Positions 45,346-54,426 of a DNA stretch of 64,000 bases are shown piece after piece. Below the pieces are notes generated by a model. That model did not search any database. It worked only from the letters and a program-made list of their open reading frames with translations, and was not told the DNA's origin. A program made the translations under genes and the position numbers. Source of the DNA: Rhodocyclaceae bacterium (GTDB lineage: Bacteria > Pseudomonadota > Gammaproteobacteria > Burkholderiales > Rhodocyclaceae); contig JALNXH010000007.1 of assembly GCA_023230455.1 (NCBI GenBank), positions 62,001 to 126,000 of the forward strand, written 5' to 3'. Within the stretch, counting starts at the first letter, position 1, and the number at the start of each line of letters is the position of its first letter.

Positions 45346-46557
45346 ATGCGTACCGCCGACTTCGCCCGTTTCGCCCTGCAATCGCTCACCGCCCACCCGA
45401 TGCGGACCGCGCTGTCGGCGCTGGGTATCGCCATCGGCATCACCTCGGTGATCCTGCTCACCAGCATCGGCCAGGGCCTGCACCAGTTCGTCGTCGACGA
45501 GTTCACCCAGTTCGGCACCAACATCATCGGCATCACGCCGGGGCGCACCGACACCCGCGGCGGGCCGGTCGGCGCCATCAACACGATCCGCCCGCTGTCG
45601 ATCGACGATGCCATTGCCCTGCGCCGGGCACCGCATGTGCTACAGGTCGACCCCACGGTGCAGGGCAATGGGGACGTGGAAACGGTTTCCGACTCTGGCT
45701 CACGCAGCCGGCGCGTGATGATCTACGGCGTCAGCCATGCCATGGCGGACGTGGTGAAGATGAAAGTATCGTCCGGCAGTTTCCTGCCCGACGACGACCC
45801 GCGCAGCGCAAGGGCCTTCGTGGTTCTCGGGGCCAAGGTGGCGAGCGAGCTGTTCGGCGAGCGCAGCCCGCTGGGCGCCCGGGTACGCGTCGGCGGCGAG
45901 CGCTATCGGGTGATAGGAGTCATGGAACCCAAAGGCGACATCCTGGGTATGGATCTCGACGACATGGTGTACATTCCCGTCGGCCGCGCCCTGGAAATGT
46001 TCAACCGCGAAAGCCTCGGCGAAATCCACCTCAGCTACGAACCCACCGCACCACTGGAGGAAGTCGAGGCCGCGATCCGTAAGGTGCTCAGCACCCGTCA
46101 CGGCCGCGAGGACTACACAATCACCCCGCAGAAGAAAATGCTGGAAACCTTCGGCACCATTCTCGATACGCTGACTTTCGCCGTGGCGGCCATCGGTGCC
46201 ATCTCGCTGCTGGTCGGCGGCATCGGCATCCTCACCATCCTTACCATCGCGGTGTCGGAGCGCACCGCGGAAATCGGCCTACTGCGTGCGGTCGGCGCTA
46301 CTCAGCGACGCATCCTTACGCTATTCCTCGGCGAGGCGGCGGTGCTCGCTGCCATCGGCGGCGCCAGCGGACTCGGGCTGGGGATCGGGGTCGCCCTGCT
46401 GATCAAGATTTTTTTCCCCGCGCTGCCGGTAGAAACGCCGTGGTCGTATGCGCTGGCAGCGGAGCTGTCGGCAGTCGTCATCGGCCTGATCGCCGGCGTG
46501 CTGCCGGCGCGCCGCGCGGCAAGGCTGGATCCGCTGGAAGCGCTGCGCTCGGAATAA
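45346..46557 (+). CDS. MacB-like ABC transporter permease 2
   Basis: 403 residues, same topology as permease 1: N-terminal helix (ALSALGIAIGITSVILLTSIG), periplasmic domain, and C-terminal FtsX domain (VAAIGAISLLVGGIGILTIL, ERTAEIGLLRAVGATQRRI, AAVLAAIGGASGLGLGIG). Clearly a paralogue, suggesting a heterodimeric exporter. Substrate unknown; neighbours are dienoyl-CoA isomerase and thioesterase. Confidence 0.92.
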   Translation: MRTADFARFALQSLTAHPMRTALSALGIAIGITSVILLTSIGQGLHQFVVDEFTQFGTNIIGITPGRTDTRGGPVGAINTIRPLSIDDAIALRRAPHVLQVDPTVQGNGDVETVSDSGSRSRRVMIYGVSHAMADVVKMKVSSGSFLPDDDPRSARAFVVLGAKVASELFGERSPLGARVRVGGERYRVIGVMEPKGDILGMDLDDMVYIPVGRALEMFNRESLGEIHLSYEPTAPLEEVEAAIRKVLSTRHGREDYTITPQKKMLETFGTILDTLTFAVAAIGAISLLVGGIGILTILTIAVSERTAEIGLLRAVGATQRRILTLFLGEAAVLAAIGGASGLGLGIGVALLIKIFFPALPVETPWSYALAAELSAVVIGLIAGVLPARRAARLDPLEALRSE

Positions 46558-46583
46558 ATTCATTTAGATAAAGGAGATTCGCT

Positions 46584-47381
46584 ATGAACTTCGAAACCCT
46601 GACGCTGAGCATTGATGAGGGCATTGCTCGCTTGGCTTTCAATCGCCCGCAAAAAGCCAATGCGCTCAATGCCACCGCTTGGAAGGAATTGCGCCACGCC
46701 TTCGAATTCATCGATGCCACGCCTGCTGCCCGTGTCGTCGTACTGCGCGGCAGCGGCGCACATTTCTCCGCGGGGCTCGACCTTGAAATAATCGACGCCA
46801 TCGACGGCAGCGCCGCGCATACTCGGGAAACCCTGCGCCGCTGGATTCTCGACATCCAGGACGACGTGACCGCCATTGAGCGCTGCCGCAAACCGGTGAT
46901 CGCCGCCATCCACGGCTTTTGTCTCGGCGGCGGCATCGACATCTCGACCGCCTGCGATATGCGCTATACCTGCGCCGATGCGACTTTTTCGGTGAAGGAG
47001 ATCGATTTGGCCATCACGGCCGACGTCGGTACGATACAGCGCCTGCCGCGTCTGGTCGGCGAGGGTGTGGCGCGCGAGTTGATCTATACCGGACGCACCT
47101 TCAACGGCCGCGAAGCCGAGCGGCTGCGACTGGTCAATGCCTGTTACGACCGCGTCGAGGAACTGTTCGCCGGCGTCGACCGGATCGCCCGCGACATCGC
47201 CGGAAAATCGCCTCTGGCGATCCGCGGCTGCAAGGAGTCATTGCTGTTTTCCCGCGACAATTCGATCGCCGCTGCCTTGAACCAGATTGCCACCTGGAAC
47301 GCATCGATGCTCGACTCGGACGATTTGCGCGAGGCCATTGCGGCTTTCAAGGAAAAGCGCACAGCTCGATATCGTGATTGA
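46584..47381 (+). CDS. Delta3,5-Delta2,4-dienoyl-CoA isomerase (ECH1-like)
   Basis: 265 residues with AGGAG upstream. Crotonase fold with the three acidic residues of rat ECH1 in place: D119 (GGGIDI), E139 (FSVKEIDL) and D147 (ITADVGTIQRLP), corresponding to D176, E196 and D204. This set distinguishes dienoyl-CoA isomerases from hydratases. The enzyme shifts conjugated 3,5-dienes to 2,4-dienes during oxidation of unsaturated acyl-CoAs. Followed after 15 nt by a thioesterase. Confidence 0.88.
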   Translation: MNFETLTLSIDEGIARLAFNRPQKANALNATAWKELRHAFEFIDATPAARVVVLRGSGAHFSAGLDLEIIDAIDGSAAHTRETLRRWILDIQDDVTAIERCRKPVIAAIHGFCLGGGIDISTACDMRYTCADATFSVKEIDLAITADVGTIQRLPRLVGEGVARELIYTGRTFNGREAERLRLVNACYDRVEELFAGVDRIARDIAGKSPLAIRGCKESLLFSRDNSIAAALNQIATWNASMLDSDDLREAIAAFKEKRTARYRD

Positions 47382-47396
47382 AACACACCACACACC

Positions 47397-47810
47397 ATGA
47401 ACCCACTGCTCAGCTGCAAAGACCTACAAAAGCGCATCGACCGGTCGCCCTATCATCGCTGGCTTGAACTCACCGTGAGCGAAAATACGGTGGCGGGCCT
47501 TACCCTACGCATGCCGGTTCGACCGGACATGTTCGGCAACACGGATGTCGGCGTTCTCCATGGCGGAATCATGGGCTCGCTGATCGACACCACTGCATGC
47601 TTTGCCGTCATCGCCCGCACCGGGCGGACCGTAGCCACCGTCAACTACAGCGTGGACTTCCACCTCGCCACCCAGGGCCCGGAACTCTACGCCCGCGCCC
47701 AGGTGCTGCGCCTCGGCAGAAGCCTGGTCAGTCTCGAAGTGCATGTTCGCGATCCCAAGGATCACATCGTCGCCAGCGGCAAGGTGTTGTGTATCAATTC
47801 GAGAACCTGA
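47397..47810 (+). CDS. PaaI/YdiI-family hotdog acyl-CoA thioesterase
   Basis: 137 residues, one hotdog domain: DVGVLHGGIMGSLIDTTACFA (catalytic region with HGG and an acidic residue on the central helix), VATVNYSVDFH, and a C-terminal strand with DHIVASGKV. Hydrolyses acyl- or aryl-CoA esters, likely releasing CoA from dead-end intermediates. Co-transcribed with the dienoyl-CoA isomerase. Confidence 0.88.
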   Translation: MNPLLSCKDLQKRIDRSPYHRWLELTVSENTVAGLTLRMPVRPDMFGNTDVGVLHGGIMGSLIDTTACFAVIARTGRTVATVNYSVDFHLATQGPELYARAQVLRLGRSLVSLEVHVRDPKDHIVASGKVLCINSRT

Positions 47811-47824
47811 CGGCGACGCTGAAA

Positions 47825-48133
47825 CTACCCGGACTTCCCTTTGGCGTTCAGGCAGGCGCCCTTCTTTTCCAGCCAGTAGACGACGTTTCCCGTCACCACG
47901 ACGCTACCCGAGACCACGGCACTGGCCGCAGAAACCACGCCGGCCGCAGCCAGCAGAGCCACGCAGCCGTCGTTGGAACAGCCGGACAGGGTTCCCACCT
48001 GATACGACTCAAGGGTCATTTTGCGTTCGTATATTTCGCACTCCGCGTTGTAGTTGCTGCTGGTGTGCGGAACGAAAATGCAGCCCGCCAGCATCGCAGC
48101 GACGCTCACAATGGATGTTCTGGCGAGTGGCAT
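47825..48133 (-). CDS. Small lipoprotein of unknown function
   Basis: 102 residues with AGGGA ahead of the ATG. Lipobox LAGC at residues 15-18 after a short basic/hydrophobic signal. Then a Cys-containing stretch (SGCSNDGCVALL), a hydrophobic Ala/Val segment (AAAGVVSAASAVVSGSVVVTG) and NVVYWLEKKGACL. No family recognised. Convergent with the thioesterase. Confidence 0.75.
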   Translation of the reverse strand: MPLARTSIVSVAAMLAGCIFVPHTSSNYNAECEIYERKMTLESYQVGTLSGCSNDGCVALLAAAGVVSAASAVVSGSVVVTGNVVYWLEKKGACLNAKGKSG

Positions 48134-48182
48134 CGAGATCCCTGACTGATTGAATCAAACCGCCGCGGCTACGGTCGGAGTT

Positions 48183-48214
48183 GCCCGGCCGGCGGGGTGC
48201 CCCACCGGTCGGGC
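48183..48214. terminator. Strong GC hairpin downstream of SDR
   Basis: GCCCGGCCGGCGGGG (48183-48197) pairs with CCCCACCGGTCGGGC (48200-48214), 13 of 15 positions, 2-nt loop, right after the stop of the leftward SDR and upstream of the lipoprotein gene. No U-tract. Confidence 0.45.
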
Positions 48215-48218
48215 GCAG

Positions 48219-48980
48219 TCAGTTGGCGGTCCAGCCGCCGTCCACCGCAAGCTCGGCTCCGGTCATGTAGGACGCAGCGTCCGAAGCCAAGAAGGCCACC
48301 GCTTCCGCCACTTCGTCGCAGCGTCCGGGGCGGTCGAACATGGTATTGCCCAGCATCATCTTGCGCGTGGCCGGGTCCTTGAGGAAATCCGCGTTGAGCG
48401 CGGTTTCGATCAAGCCGGGATAAACGGAATTGACGCGGATGTTGTAGGCCGTGTATTCGAGCGCCACGGCCTTGCTGAACTGGCGCACGGCGCCTTTCGA
48501 TGCGGTATAGATGGCAAGTTGCGGCATCACCGCCTTTAGTCCGCTGGCCGACGAAATATTGATGATCGAGCCGCCGCCGGCGGCCTTCATCGCCGGCAGA
48601 ACGTGCTTGCAGCCGAGGAATACGCCCTTGATGTTGACGTTGAAGACGAAGTCGAACTCCTCGGTCGTGCATTCCTCTACGTTTTTGAGAACGACGACAC
48701 CGGCGTTGTTGACCAGGATATCGATCTTGCCGTGGGACTTCATCGCGCCTTCGATCGTCGCCGCCCAGCCTTTTTCGCTGGTGACGTCGAGATGGACGTA
48801 ACGGGCGTCCGCGCCCTGGGTACGGAGTTCGGCGGCGAGCTGTTCGCCTGTCGGGTCCACGTCGGCGACGATGACGGCCGCGCCGCGCGCGGCGATCAGA
48901 CGGCTGTGCGCGGCGCCCATGCCCTTGGCGCCACCTGTAACGAGTGCGACCTTGCCCTTGAGTGAAGTCTTGTCCGACAT
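48219..48980 (-). CDS. Short-chain dehydrogenase/reductase
   Basis: 253 residues from ATG 48980 with GGGAGG upstream; the open frame to 49181 adds non-conserved sequence. TGGAKGMGAAHS cofactor loop, DVDPTGEQ after beta 2 (Asp, NAD preference), NNAG, INISSASG with YTASKGA, ends LAVDGGWTAN. Resembles 3-alpha/20-beta-hydroxysteroid dehydrogenase-type SDRs (GMGAAHSR is seen in that group), which fits a steroid-degrading context but is not proof. Confidence 0.9.
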   Translation of the reverse strand: MSDKTSLKGKVALVTGGAKGMGAAHSRLIAARGAAVIVADVDPTGEQLAAELRTQGADARYVHLDVTSEKGWAATIEGAMKSHGKIDILVNNAGVVVLKNVEECTTEEFDFVFNVNIKGVFLGCKHVLPAMKAAGGGSIINISSASGLKAVMPQLAIYTASKGAVRQFSKAVALEYTAYNIRVNSVYPGLIETALNADFLKDPATRKMMLGNTMFDRPGRCDEVAEAVAFLASDAASYMTGAELAVDGGWTAN

Positions 48981-49116
48981 TACATTGCCTCCCATTGATT
49001 TATCGATGTCGTGATGGCCGTCGCCCCATGCTCCATGCCGGGGCGATCGGCAACGAAAGGAAGCATAGCTCGTTCGGCGGGCAACGGGAGCAGACCACCC
49101 ATTGGGGGGGAAAACC

Positions 49117-50202
49117 CTAGCCGCGCCCCTTCGAGCCTTGCGGCGCGGCGCGCAGATACTGCGGCGGCCATGTTCCGGCATGGCCTAGCGCCTGGGCGGC
49201 GGCCAGCGGCCAATAGGGGTTGCGGAGGATTTCCCGGCCGATGAAAACCAGGTCGGCCTGGCCGGAGCGAACCACATGATCGGCCTGCGCCGGCGAAGTG
49301 ATCAGGCCAACCGCCGCGGTCGGAATGCCCACCTCGTTGCGGATCCGTTCGGCGAATCCGCACTGGAACCCCGGACCTGCTGGAACCACGGCCGTCGCAG
49401 CCCCGCCGCCGGACGAAACGTCGATTAGGTCGACACCGAGCGGCTTCAGCATGGCGCATAAAGCCACCGTGTCGTTGGCGTTCCAGCCGCCATCTACCCA
49501 GTCGGTCGCCGAAACGCGGACCAGCAGCGGCAGCGAATCCGGCCACTCTGCGCGCACCGCGGCGACCACTTCGCGGAACAACCGAGTGCGATTTTCCAGG
49601 CTGCCGCCGTAGGCGTCGGAGCGGTGGTTGGAAATCGGCGACAGGAACGAATGCAGCAGGTAGCCATGGGCACCGTGAATCTCCATGACCCGAAACCCGG
49701 CCGCAACCGCCCGCCGAGTGGCGGCGGCAAAATCGGCGACCACCTGGCGGATGCCGGCCGGATCGAGTTCGCGGGGCATGTTGTAGGTTTCGGAGAACGC
49801 CACCGGCGACGGTCCGACGACCCTCCACCCGCCTTCGCCCTCGGTCATCGCACGATGCGGTTCCCAGCCGCGGCCAACGGCGGCCTTGCGGCCCGCATGC
49901 GCCAGCTGGATGCCTGGAACGCAGCCCTGATCGAGTGAAAAGCGCACTATCCTTGCCAGCGGTTCGATCTGCCGATCCTCCCAAAGCCCCAGATCGCCCA
50001 GGCTGAGCCGCCCTTCCGGCGCCACCGAAGCAGCTTCGACGATCATCAGCGATGCGCCGCCGGCCGCACGGCTGCCGTAGTGCACGAAATGCCAGTCCAG
50101 CGCCATGCCGTCCTTCCCGGAATACTGGCACATCGGCGGAATGCCGATACGGTTGGCGAGAACGACGTCGCGCAGTTTGAAGGGTTCGAATAGATGGGCC
50201 AT
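49117..50202 (-). CDS. NADH:flavin oxidoreductase, Old Yellow Enzyme (YqjM-like)
   Basis: 361 residues from ATG 50202. FMN/TIM-barrel signature: PPMCQYSG (the YqjM-class Cys), WHFVHYGSRA, QLAHAGRKA, EIHGAHGYLLHSFLSP, NHRSDAYGGSLENRTR and FIGREILRNPYW. OYEs reduce activated C=C bonds of enones, including 3-ketosteroid dienes and dienoyl-CoAs. Same strand as the SDR downstream (136 nt), so they may act together. Confidence 0.93.
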   Translation of the reverse strand: MAHLFEPFKLRDVVLANRIGIPPMCQYSGKDGMALDWHFVHYGSRAAGGASLMIVEAASVAPEGRLSLGDLGLWEDRQIEPLARIVRFSLDQGCVPGIQLAHAGRKAAVGRGWEPHRAMTEGEGGWRVVGPSPVAFSETYNMPRELDPAGIRQVVADFAAATRRAVAAGFRVMEIHGAHGYLLHSFLSPISNHRSDAYGGSLENRTRLFREVVAAVRAEWPDSLPLLVRVSATDWVDGGWNANDTVALCAMLKPLGVDLIDVSSGGGAATAVVPAGPGFQCGFAERIRNEVGIPTAAVGLITSPAQADHVVRSGQADLVFIGREILRNPYWPLAAAQALGHAGTWPPQYLRAAPQGSKGRG

Positions 50203-50328
50203 AGTGCGGTCTCTCTCAGGAAATTGACCGGGGAATGTATACGCTTGATCGAATTTAAGCCATACGCGGCGCGCCATTCCACCGGATCGCGGCCCTCCTG
50301 CGCGGCAGAAGCCGACGCATCGCCAACG

Positions 50329-50985
50329 CTACTGGAGCTGGCACAGTTCGTAGTTGGTCGAGGGCTGCTGTAGCGACATCGCCATGTCGGTGGGTTCGAA
50401 CACGCCGCGCTCGACATTCAGCACCAGGATGCGGCCCTCCTCGATGATGTAGTGCCAGCCATGGAGAAACAATTCGCCCTTCTCCACGGCGCGGGCAACC
50501 ATCGGGTAGGTCAGCAGCCGTTCGAGCTGAAGCACGACGGAGCGCTGCTCGGTACGACGCAGCGCCTCTTCGCTCACGGTCACCGGCAGCGTTGCATCGC
50601 GAGCGAATTCGAGCCAACGGGCGAGGTTCGGCAAATCCGGATTCGCCTCTTCATAGAGCGCCTGGATCGCGCCGCAATGGCTGTGGCCGCAGATCACGAT
50701 GTCGCGGACTTTCAGTTTCGCCACGGCGAACTCGACTGCCGCAGCGGTGCCGCATTCAATCTGGCTTTCGCCCCACGGCGGCACCAGGCTACCGACGTTG
50801 CGCACGACGAACAGATCGCCCGGACCGCTGCCGGTCAACAGATAGGGAACGATGCGCGAATCCGAGCAGCCAATGAACAGCATGCGCGGGTTCTGCCCTT
50901 CGGCCACCAGCCTCCGGTATTCGTCGCGGTAGCGCGGAAAAAATCGCTTCTCGAAACGCGACAGACGCTTGAGTAGATCATCCAT
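50329..50985 (-). CDS. Beta-class carbonic anhydrase
   Basis: 218 residues. Zinc ligands C40, H101 and C104 with the D42/R44 dyad (IGCSDSR and CGHSHCGA) all present; RNVGSLVPPWGE and the C-terminal HGWHYIIEEG match the clade. It converts CO2 and bicarbonate, supporting carboxylases. Single gene between OYE and the biotin operon. Confidence 0.95.
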   Translation of the reverse strand: MDDLLKRLSRFEKRFFPRYRDEYRRLVAEGQNPRMLFIGCSDSRIVPYLLTGSGPGDLFVVRNVGSLVPPWGESQIECGTAAAVEFAVAKLKVRDIVICGHSHCGAIQALYEEANPDLPNLARWLEFARDATLPVTVSEEALRRTEQRSVVLQLERLLTYPMVARAVEKGELFLHGWHYIIEEGRILVLNVERGVFEPTDMAMSLQQPSTNYELCQLQ

Positions 50986-51069
50986 GCGGCGATTATAGTG
51001 GTCCGCGGCCGGCGCTAAATGGGCCGCCCGAAAGCCGTGTCGAAGCTGACCGAGATGCGTTTCGCCGGG

Positions 51070-51729
51070 TCATTGCGGCAGTCGCAGCAGGCGTGCTGCG
51101 GACTTGGCATCCGTCGTTTCGAACCACGGCAATATCCCCAACAATGGAGCGCTCACCCGCTCCGCAATCGCCGCGACGTTGTCTTCCGCTCGCTCCATCT
51201 GCGAATCGACCCTATTCGCCACCCAGCCGGCGAGGCGCAAGCCGCGTGCTTCGATGGCTTCTACGGTCAGTAACGCATGGCTGATACAGCCCAGGCGCAG
51301 GCCGACCACCAGGATCACCGGCAGACCCAGGGTCTGCGCCAGATCGGCGCTGTCGCCTTCCAGGCCGAGCGGTACGCGGAAACCGCCAACGCCTTCCACC
51401 AGAACCGTATCCGCCAACGGCTGCAACCCGGCCAGCGCGAGGTGGATCGGAGCGAAGCGGATGCTGCGGCCCTCCTCCGCAGCGGCGATATGCGGCGCAA
51501 TCGGCGACGCGAAAACATAGGGGCTGACGTACTCGCGCGGCGCCGCAACGGTCGATGCCGCGACCAGCGCTTCGACGTCCTCGTTGCAGCCTGCCGCATC
51601 CACGCCGGCAGCCACCGGCTTCATGCCCGCAGCACGATGCCCGATGGCGGCATACGCATGCAGCAGCGCACAGGTGACGAAGGTCTTGCCGACTTCGGTG
51701 TCGGTGCCGGTGATGAAATAAGCGCTCAT
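51070..51729 (-). CDS. bioD: Dethiobiotin synthetase
   Basis: 219 residues from ATG 51729, overlapping the bioC stop (ATGA). P-loop GTDTEVGKTFV, GMKPVAAG, VEGVGGFRVPL and NRVD are characteristic. Catalyses the ATP-dependent carboxylation and ring closure of 7,8-diaminopelargonate. Last gene of the bioAFHCD operon. Confidence 0.96.
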   Translation of the reverse strand: MSAYFITGTDTEVGKTFVTCALLHAYAAIGHRAAGMKPVAAGVDAAGCNEDVEALVAASTVAAPREYVSPYVFASPIAPHIAAAEEGRSIRFAPIHLALAGLQPLADTVLVEGVGGFRVPLGLEGDSADLAQTLGLPVILVVGLRLGCISHALLTVEAIEARGLRLAGWVANRVDSQMERAEDNVAAIAERVSAPLLGILPWFETTDAKSAARLLRLPQ

Positions 51730-52487
51730 TTTTCGGCGTGGATGAAAATCGTCTCGTAGGTCAACGGCAAACCCTGCGTGGTTCTCTGCGCTTCGTAGGC
51801 GTCGACGAAGCGCTGCCAGGCCACCTTGCCCATCAGTCCGGTGCGCCGGTTGTCGCCGCGAACGCGATTGGCGCCCAGTTCGCGAACGCTGGCCAGCAGA
51901 TCGCCGAGCTGCGGATAGGTACAGGTCACCGGTTCGCTGACGAGCGAAACGATGCGCAGGCCCGCCGCCGTGAACGCCTCCTGCACCATTGCGACGGAAC
52001 AAAAATCGATGGTATGGCGGCGAGCGTCGACGTCGGCAAAGGCGCAGCGCAGTTCGACGAAGGTCGCCGGTCCCAGGGTGCTTACCGCCAGCCGGCCGCC
52101 GGGGCGCAGTACGCGGGCCGCTTCGCGGGCGAAACGCGGAGCGTCGCACCATTGCAGCGCCAGATTCGACCAGTAGAAATCGATGCAGCCATCCGCCAGC
52201 GGCAACGCCTCGGTATCGCCACAGAGCCGGTGCTGAACGCCACAGACGGCGAGCATGGCGGGAGCGAAATCGAGCGCGAGGAAATGCGCCGCCGGCCAGC
52301 GCGCGCGCATCAAGCGGCTGCCGTGGCCGGTGCCGCACCCGGCGTCGAGCACCGTGTCGGGGGCGGGCAGCATAGCGACCGCGGCGAGCAGATGCTCCGC
52401 CGCGGTGCGCTGGAAGCCGGCCCAGCGGTCGTAGCGCTCCGCCGCACGGGCGAAGGCGCTGCGCACGTCGCGGCGCAACGCGTTCAT
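51726..52487 (-). CDS. bioC: Malonyl-ACP O-methyltransferase
   Basis: 253 residues from ATG 52487. Starts with the BioC-typical VRSAFARAAERYD, then SAM motif VLDAGCGTGHGSRLM, DFAPAML, LALQWCD and STLGPATFVEL. Methylates malonyl-ACP to start pimelate synthesis on fatty-acid enzymes. Stop and start overlaps of 4 nt with bioD and bioH. Confidence 0.96.
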   Translation of the reverse strand: MNALRRDVRSAFARAAERYDRWAGFQRTAAEHLLAAVAMLPAPDTVLDAGCGTGHGSRLMRARWPAAHFLALDFAPAMLAVCGVQHRLCGDTEALPLADGCIDFYWSNLALQWCDAPRFAREAARVLRPGGRLAVSTLGPATFVELRCAFADVDARRHTIDFCSVAMVQEAFTAAGLRIVSLVSEPVTCTYPQLGDLLASVRELGANRVRGDNRRTGLMGKVAWQRFVDAYEAQRTTQGLPLTYETIFIHAEK

Positions 52488-53263
52488 CCGAGCACCCCGG
52501 CGAAGGCGCAAACGCTGCGCACGAAGGCGATCGGATCGGAAGCGAACGGCGCATGCGCATTGCCCTCGAAGACTTGCAGACGCGCGGACGGGAGGCGTTC
52601 GAGCAGGCGTTCGCCGGCACCGATGGGCATCAGCGGGTCGGCGTTGCCATGGATCAGCAGCGTCGGCTGCTCGATCAATCCGAGGCTGTCGCGCAGATCG
52701 GCGCTGCCAAGCAGGTCGAGTCCGGCGCGCAGCGTTGCCGGGTCCGCCGGCAGGCCCTGCGGAGCCGTCGCAAGGCAACCGCGTAGGGCGCGCAGGGCTT
52801 CGCGCGCCTGCGCGTCGCCGACGTGGATCAGGGTCGCGAACTGCTTCAGCAGCGCCGCCGGATCCTGTTCCAGCGCTGCCTGGAACGCCGCCAGCTGTTC
52901 CGCCGGCAATGCGTCCTGCCAGCCTTCGCGCTGCACGAAGGAGGCCGTCGCGCCGACCAGCACCAGGCGCGCGACCTTGCGCGGGTGGCGCGCCGCCGCT
53001 GCCATACAGACCAGCGCACCGAGCGACCAGCCGCAAAGCATCGAGCGCGGGGGCAACGTCGCCGCCAGCGCGTCGGCCAGATCGTCGAGCGTGGCCTGCG
53101 GTTGCGGCGGCGATTCGCCGTAGCCCGGCAGGGCTACGCTATGGACGGTGAAATGCTTGCCCAGCAGATGGCCGGCCACCGACCAAGCCTCGGCACCCAG
53201 GCCCCAGCCATGCACCAGGGTGATCTGCGGGCCCTCGCCCCAGGTACGCACAGCAAGGTTCAA
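52484..53263 (-). CDS. bioH: Pimeloyl-ACP methyl ester carboxylesterase
   Basis: 259 residues. Best start is TTG 53263, which overlaps the bioF stop as TTGA; no ATG is in a suitable place, and GTG 53251 is an alternative. Alpha/beta hydrolase: VHGWGLGAEAW, nucleophile Ser in CGWSLGALV, a C-terminal Asp in HGNADPLMP and His in GNAHAPF. Removes the methyl ester to end pimeloyl-ACP synthesis. Confidence 0.93.
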   Translation of the reverse strand: MNLAVRTWGEGPQITLVHGWGLGAEAWSVAGHLLGKHFTVHSVALPGYGESPPQPQATLDDLADALAATLPPRSMLCGWSLGALVCMAAAARHPRKVARLVLVGATASFVQREGWQDALPAEQLAAFQAALEQDPAALLKQFATLIHVGDAQAREALRALRGCLATAPQGLPADPATLRAGLDLLGSADLRDSLGLIEQPTLLIHGNADPLMPIGAGERLLERLPSARLQVFEGNAHAPFASDPIAFVRSVCAFAGVLG

Positions 53264-54426
53264 GCCGCTTCCTTCAGCGCCGTCAACAGCGCATCGACAT
53301 CGGCGGCCGAATGTGCGGCGCTGAGCGAAATCCGCAGCCGCGCGGTGCCCAGCGGCACCGTCGGCGGGCGAATCGCCGGCACCCACAGGCGGCGCACTTC
53401 GAGCGTCGCGGCAAGGTCGAGCGCGGCTTTGTTATCGCCGACGATCAGCGGCTGAATCGCGCTCGGCGACGCCGCTTGCCGCCAGCCATGTGCGGCCGCC
53501 AGCGGCGCAAGGCCGACACGCAGTTGCTCAATCCGCTGCCGCAACCGGCTGCGCAACGCGTCGCCGGCTTCGATCAGTTCGATGCTTTTCAGCACTGCGC
53601 AAGCCACCGCCGGGGGTGCGGCCGTGGTGTAGATGTAACTGCGCGCGCTGTTCATCAGCCATTCGATGACCCGCGCGGCACCGGCAACGAAGGCGCCGGC
53701 AACTCCGGCCGCCTTGCCGAAGGTGCCCATCAGCACGATGCGCGGCGACGCCGGCAGGGCGAAATGCGCCAGACTGCCGCGGCCGCTATCGCCGAGCACG
53801 CCGAAGCCGTGAGCATCGTCCACCACCAGCCAAGCATCGTACTTCTCGGCCAGCGCGAACAACTGCGGCAGCGGCGCCAGATCGCCGTCCATGCTGAACA
53901 CCGCATCGGTCAGGATCAGTTTGCGCTTCGCCGTGCTGACGGCGAGCAGCTTTTCCAAAGCATCCACATCATTGTGGGCGTAGCGCTTGTGCTCGGCACG
54001 CGAAGCGATGGCGGCATCGATCAGCGAGGCGTGATTGAGCTTATCGGCGAAGATCGCATCGCCACGCCCGACAAGGGCCGGTGCAACCGCAAGATTGGCC
54101 ATATAGCCAGTAGAGAAGGTGAGCGCCCGCGGCAGACCGACGAACTCGGCGATGCGCTCTTCGAGCTGCTCGTGCGGCCGCAGATGGCCGCCCACCAGAT
54201 GCGAGGCGCCGCTGCCGGCACCCCACTGCTGCGCGCCCGCACCGAGTGCGGCGACGATCAGCGGATGGTTTGCCAGCCCGAGGTAATCGTTGCTGGCAAA
54301 GGCCAGCAACGGCCGACCATCGGCCGTCAATCGCGGCCCGGCGGGCGTATCAACGACGCGGCGGTGACGACGCAAATGCTGATGGTCGAGGATCGCGAGA
54401 TTCTGTTCGAGATCGTCGAAGATCAT
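53260..54426 (-). CDS. bioF: 8-amino-7-oxononanoate synthase
   Basis: 388 residues from ATG 54426, which overlaps the bioA stop. PLP fold type I: FASNDYLGLA, GSGASHLVGGH, FSTGYMANL, DDAHGFGVLG, and the Schiff-base Lys in MGTFGKAAGV. Joins pimeloyl-ACP/CoA with alanine. A long open frame extends upstream to 55083 but is antisense-offset sequence within bioA. Confidence 0.96.
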   Translation of the reverse strand: MIFDDLEQNLAILDHQHLRRHRRVVDTPAGPRLTADGRPLLAFASNDYLGLANHPLIVAALGAGAQQWGAGSGASHLVGGHLRPHEQLEERIAEFVGLPRALTFSTGYMANLAVAPALVGRGDAIFADKLNHASLIDAAIASRAEHKRYAHNDVDALEKLLAVSTAKRKLILTDAVFSMDGDLAPLPQLFALAEKYDAWLVVDDAHGFGVLGDSGRGSLAHFALPASPRIVLMGTFGKAAGVAGAFVAGAARVIEWLMNSARSYIYTTAAPPAVACAVLKSIELIEAGDALRSRLRQRIEQLRVGLAPLAAAHGWRQAASPSAIQPLIVGDNKAALDLAATLEVRRLWVPAIRPPTVPLGTARLRISLSAAHSAADVDALLTALKEAA

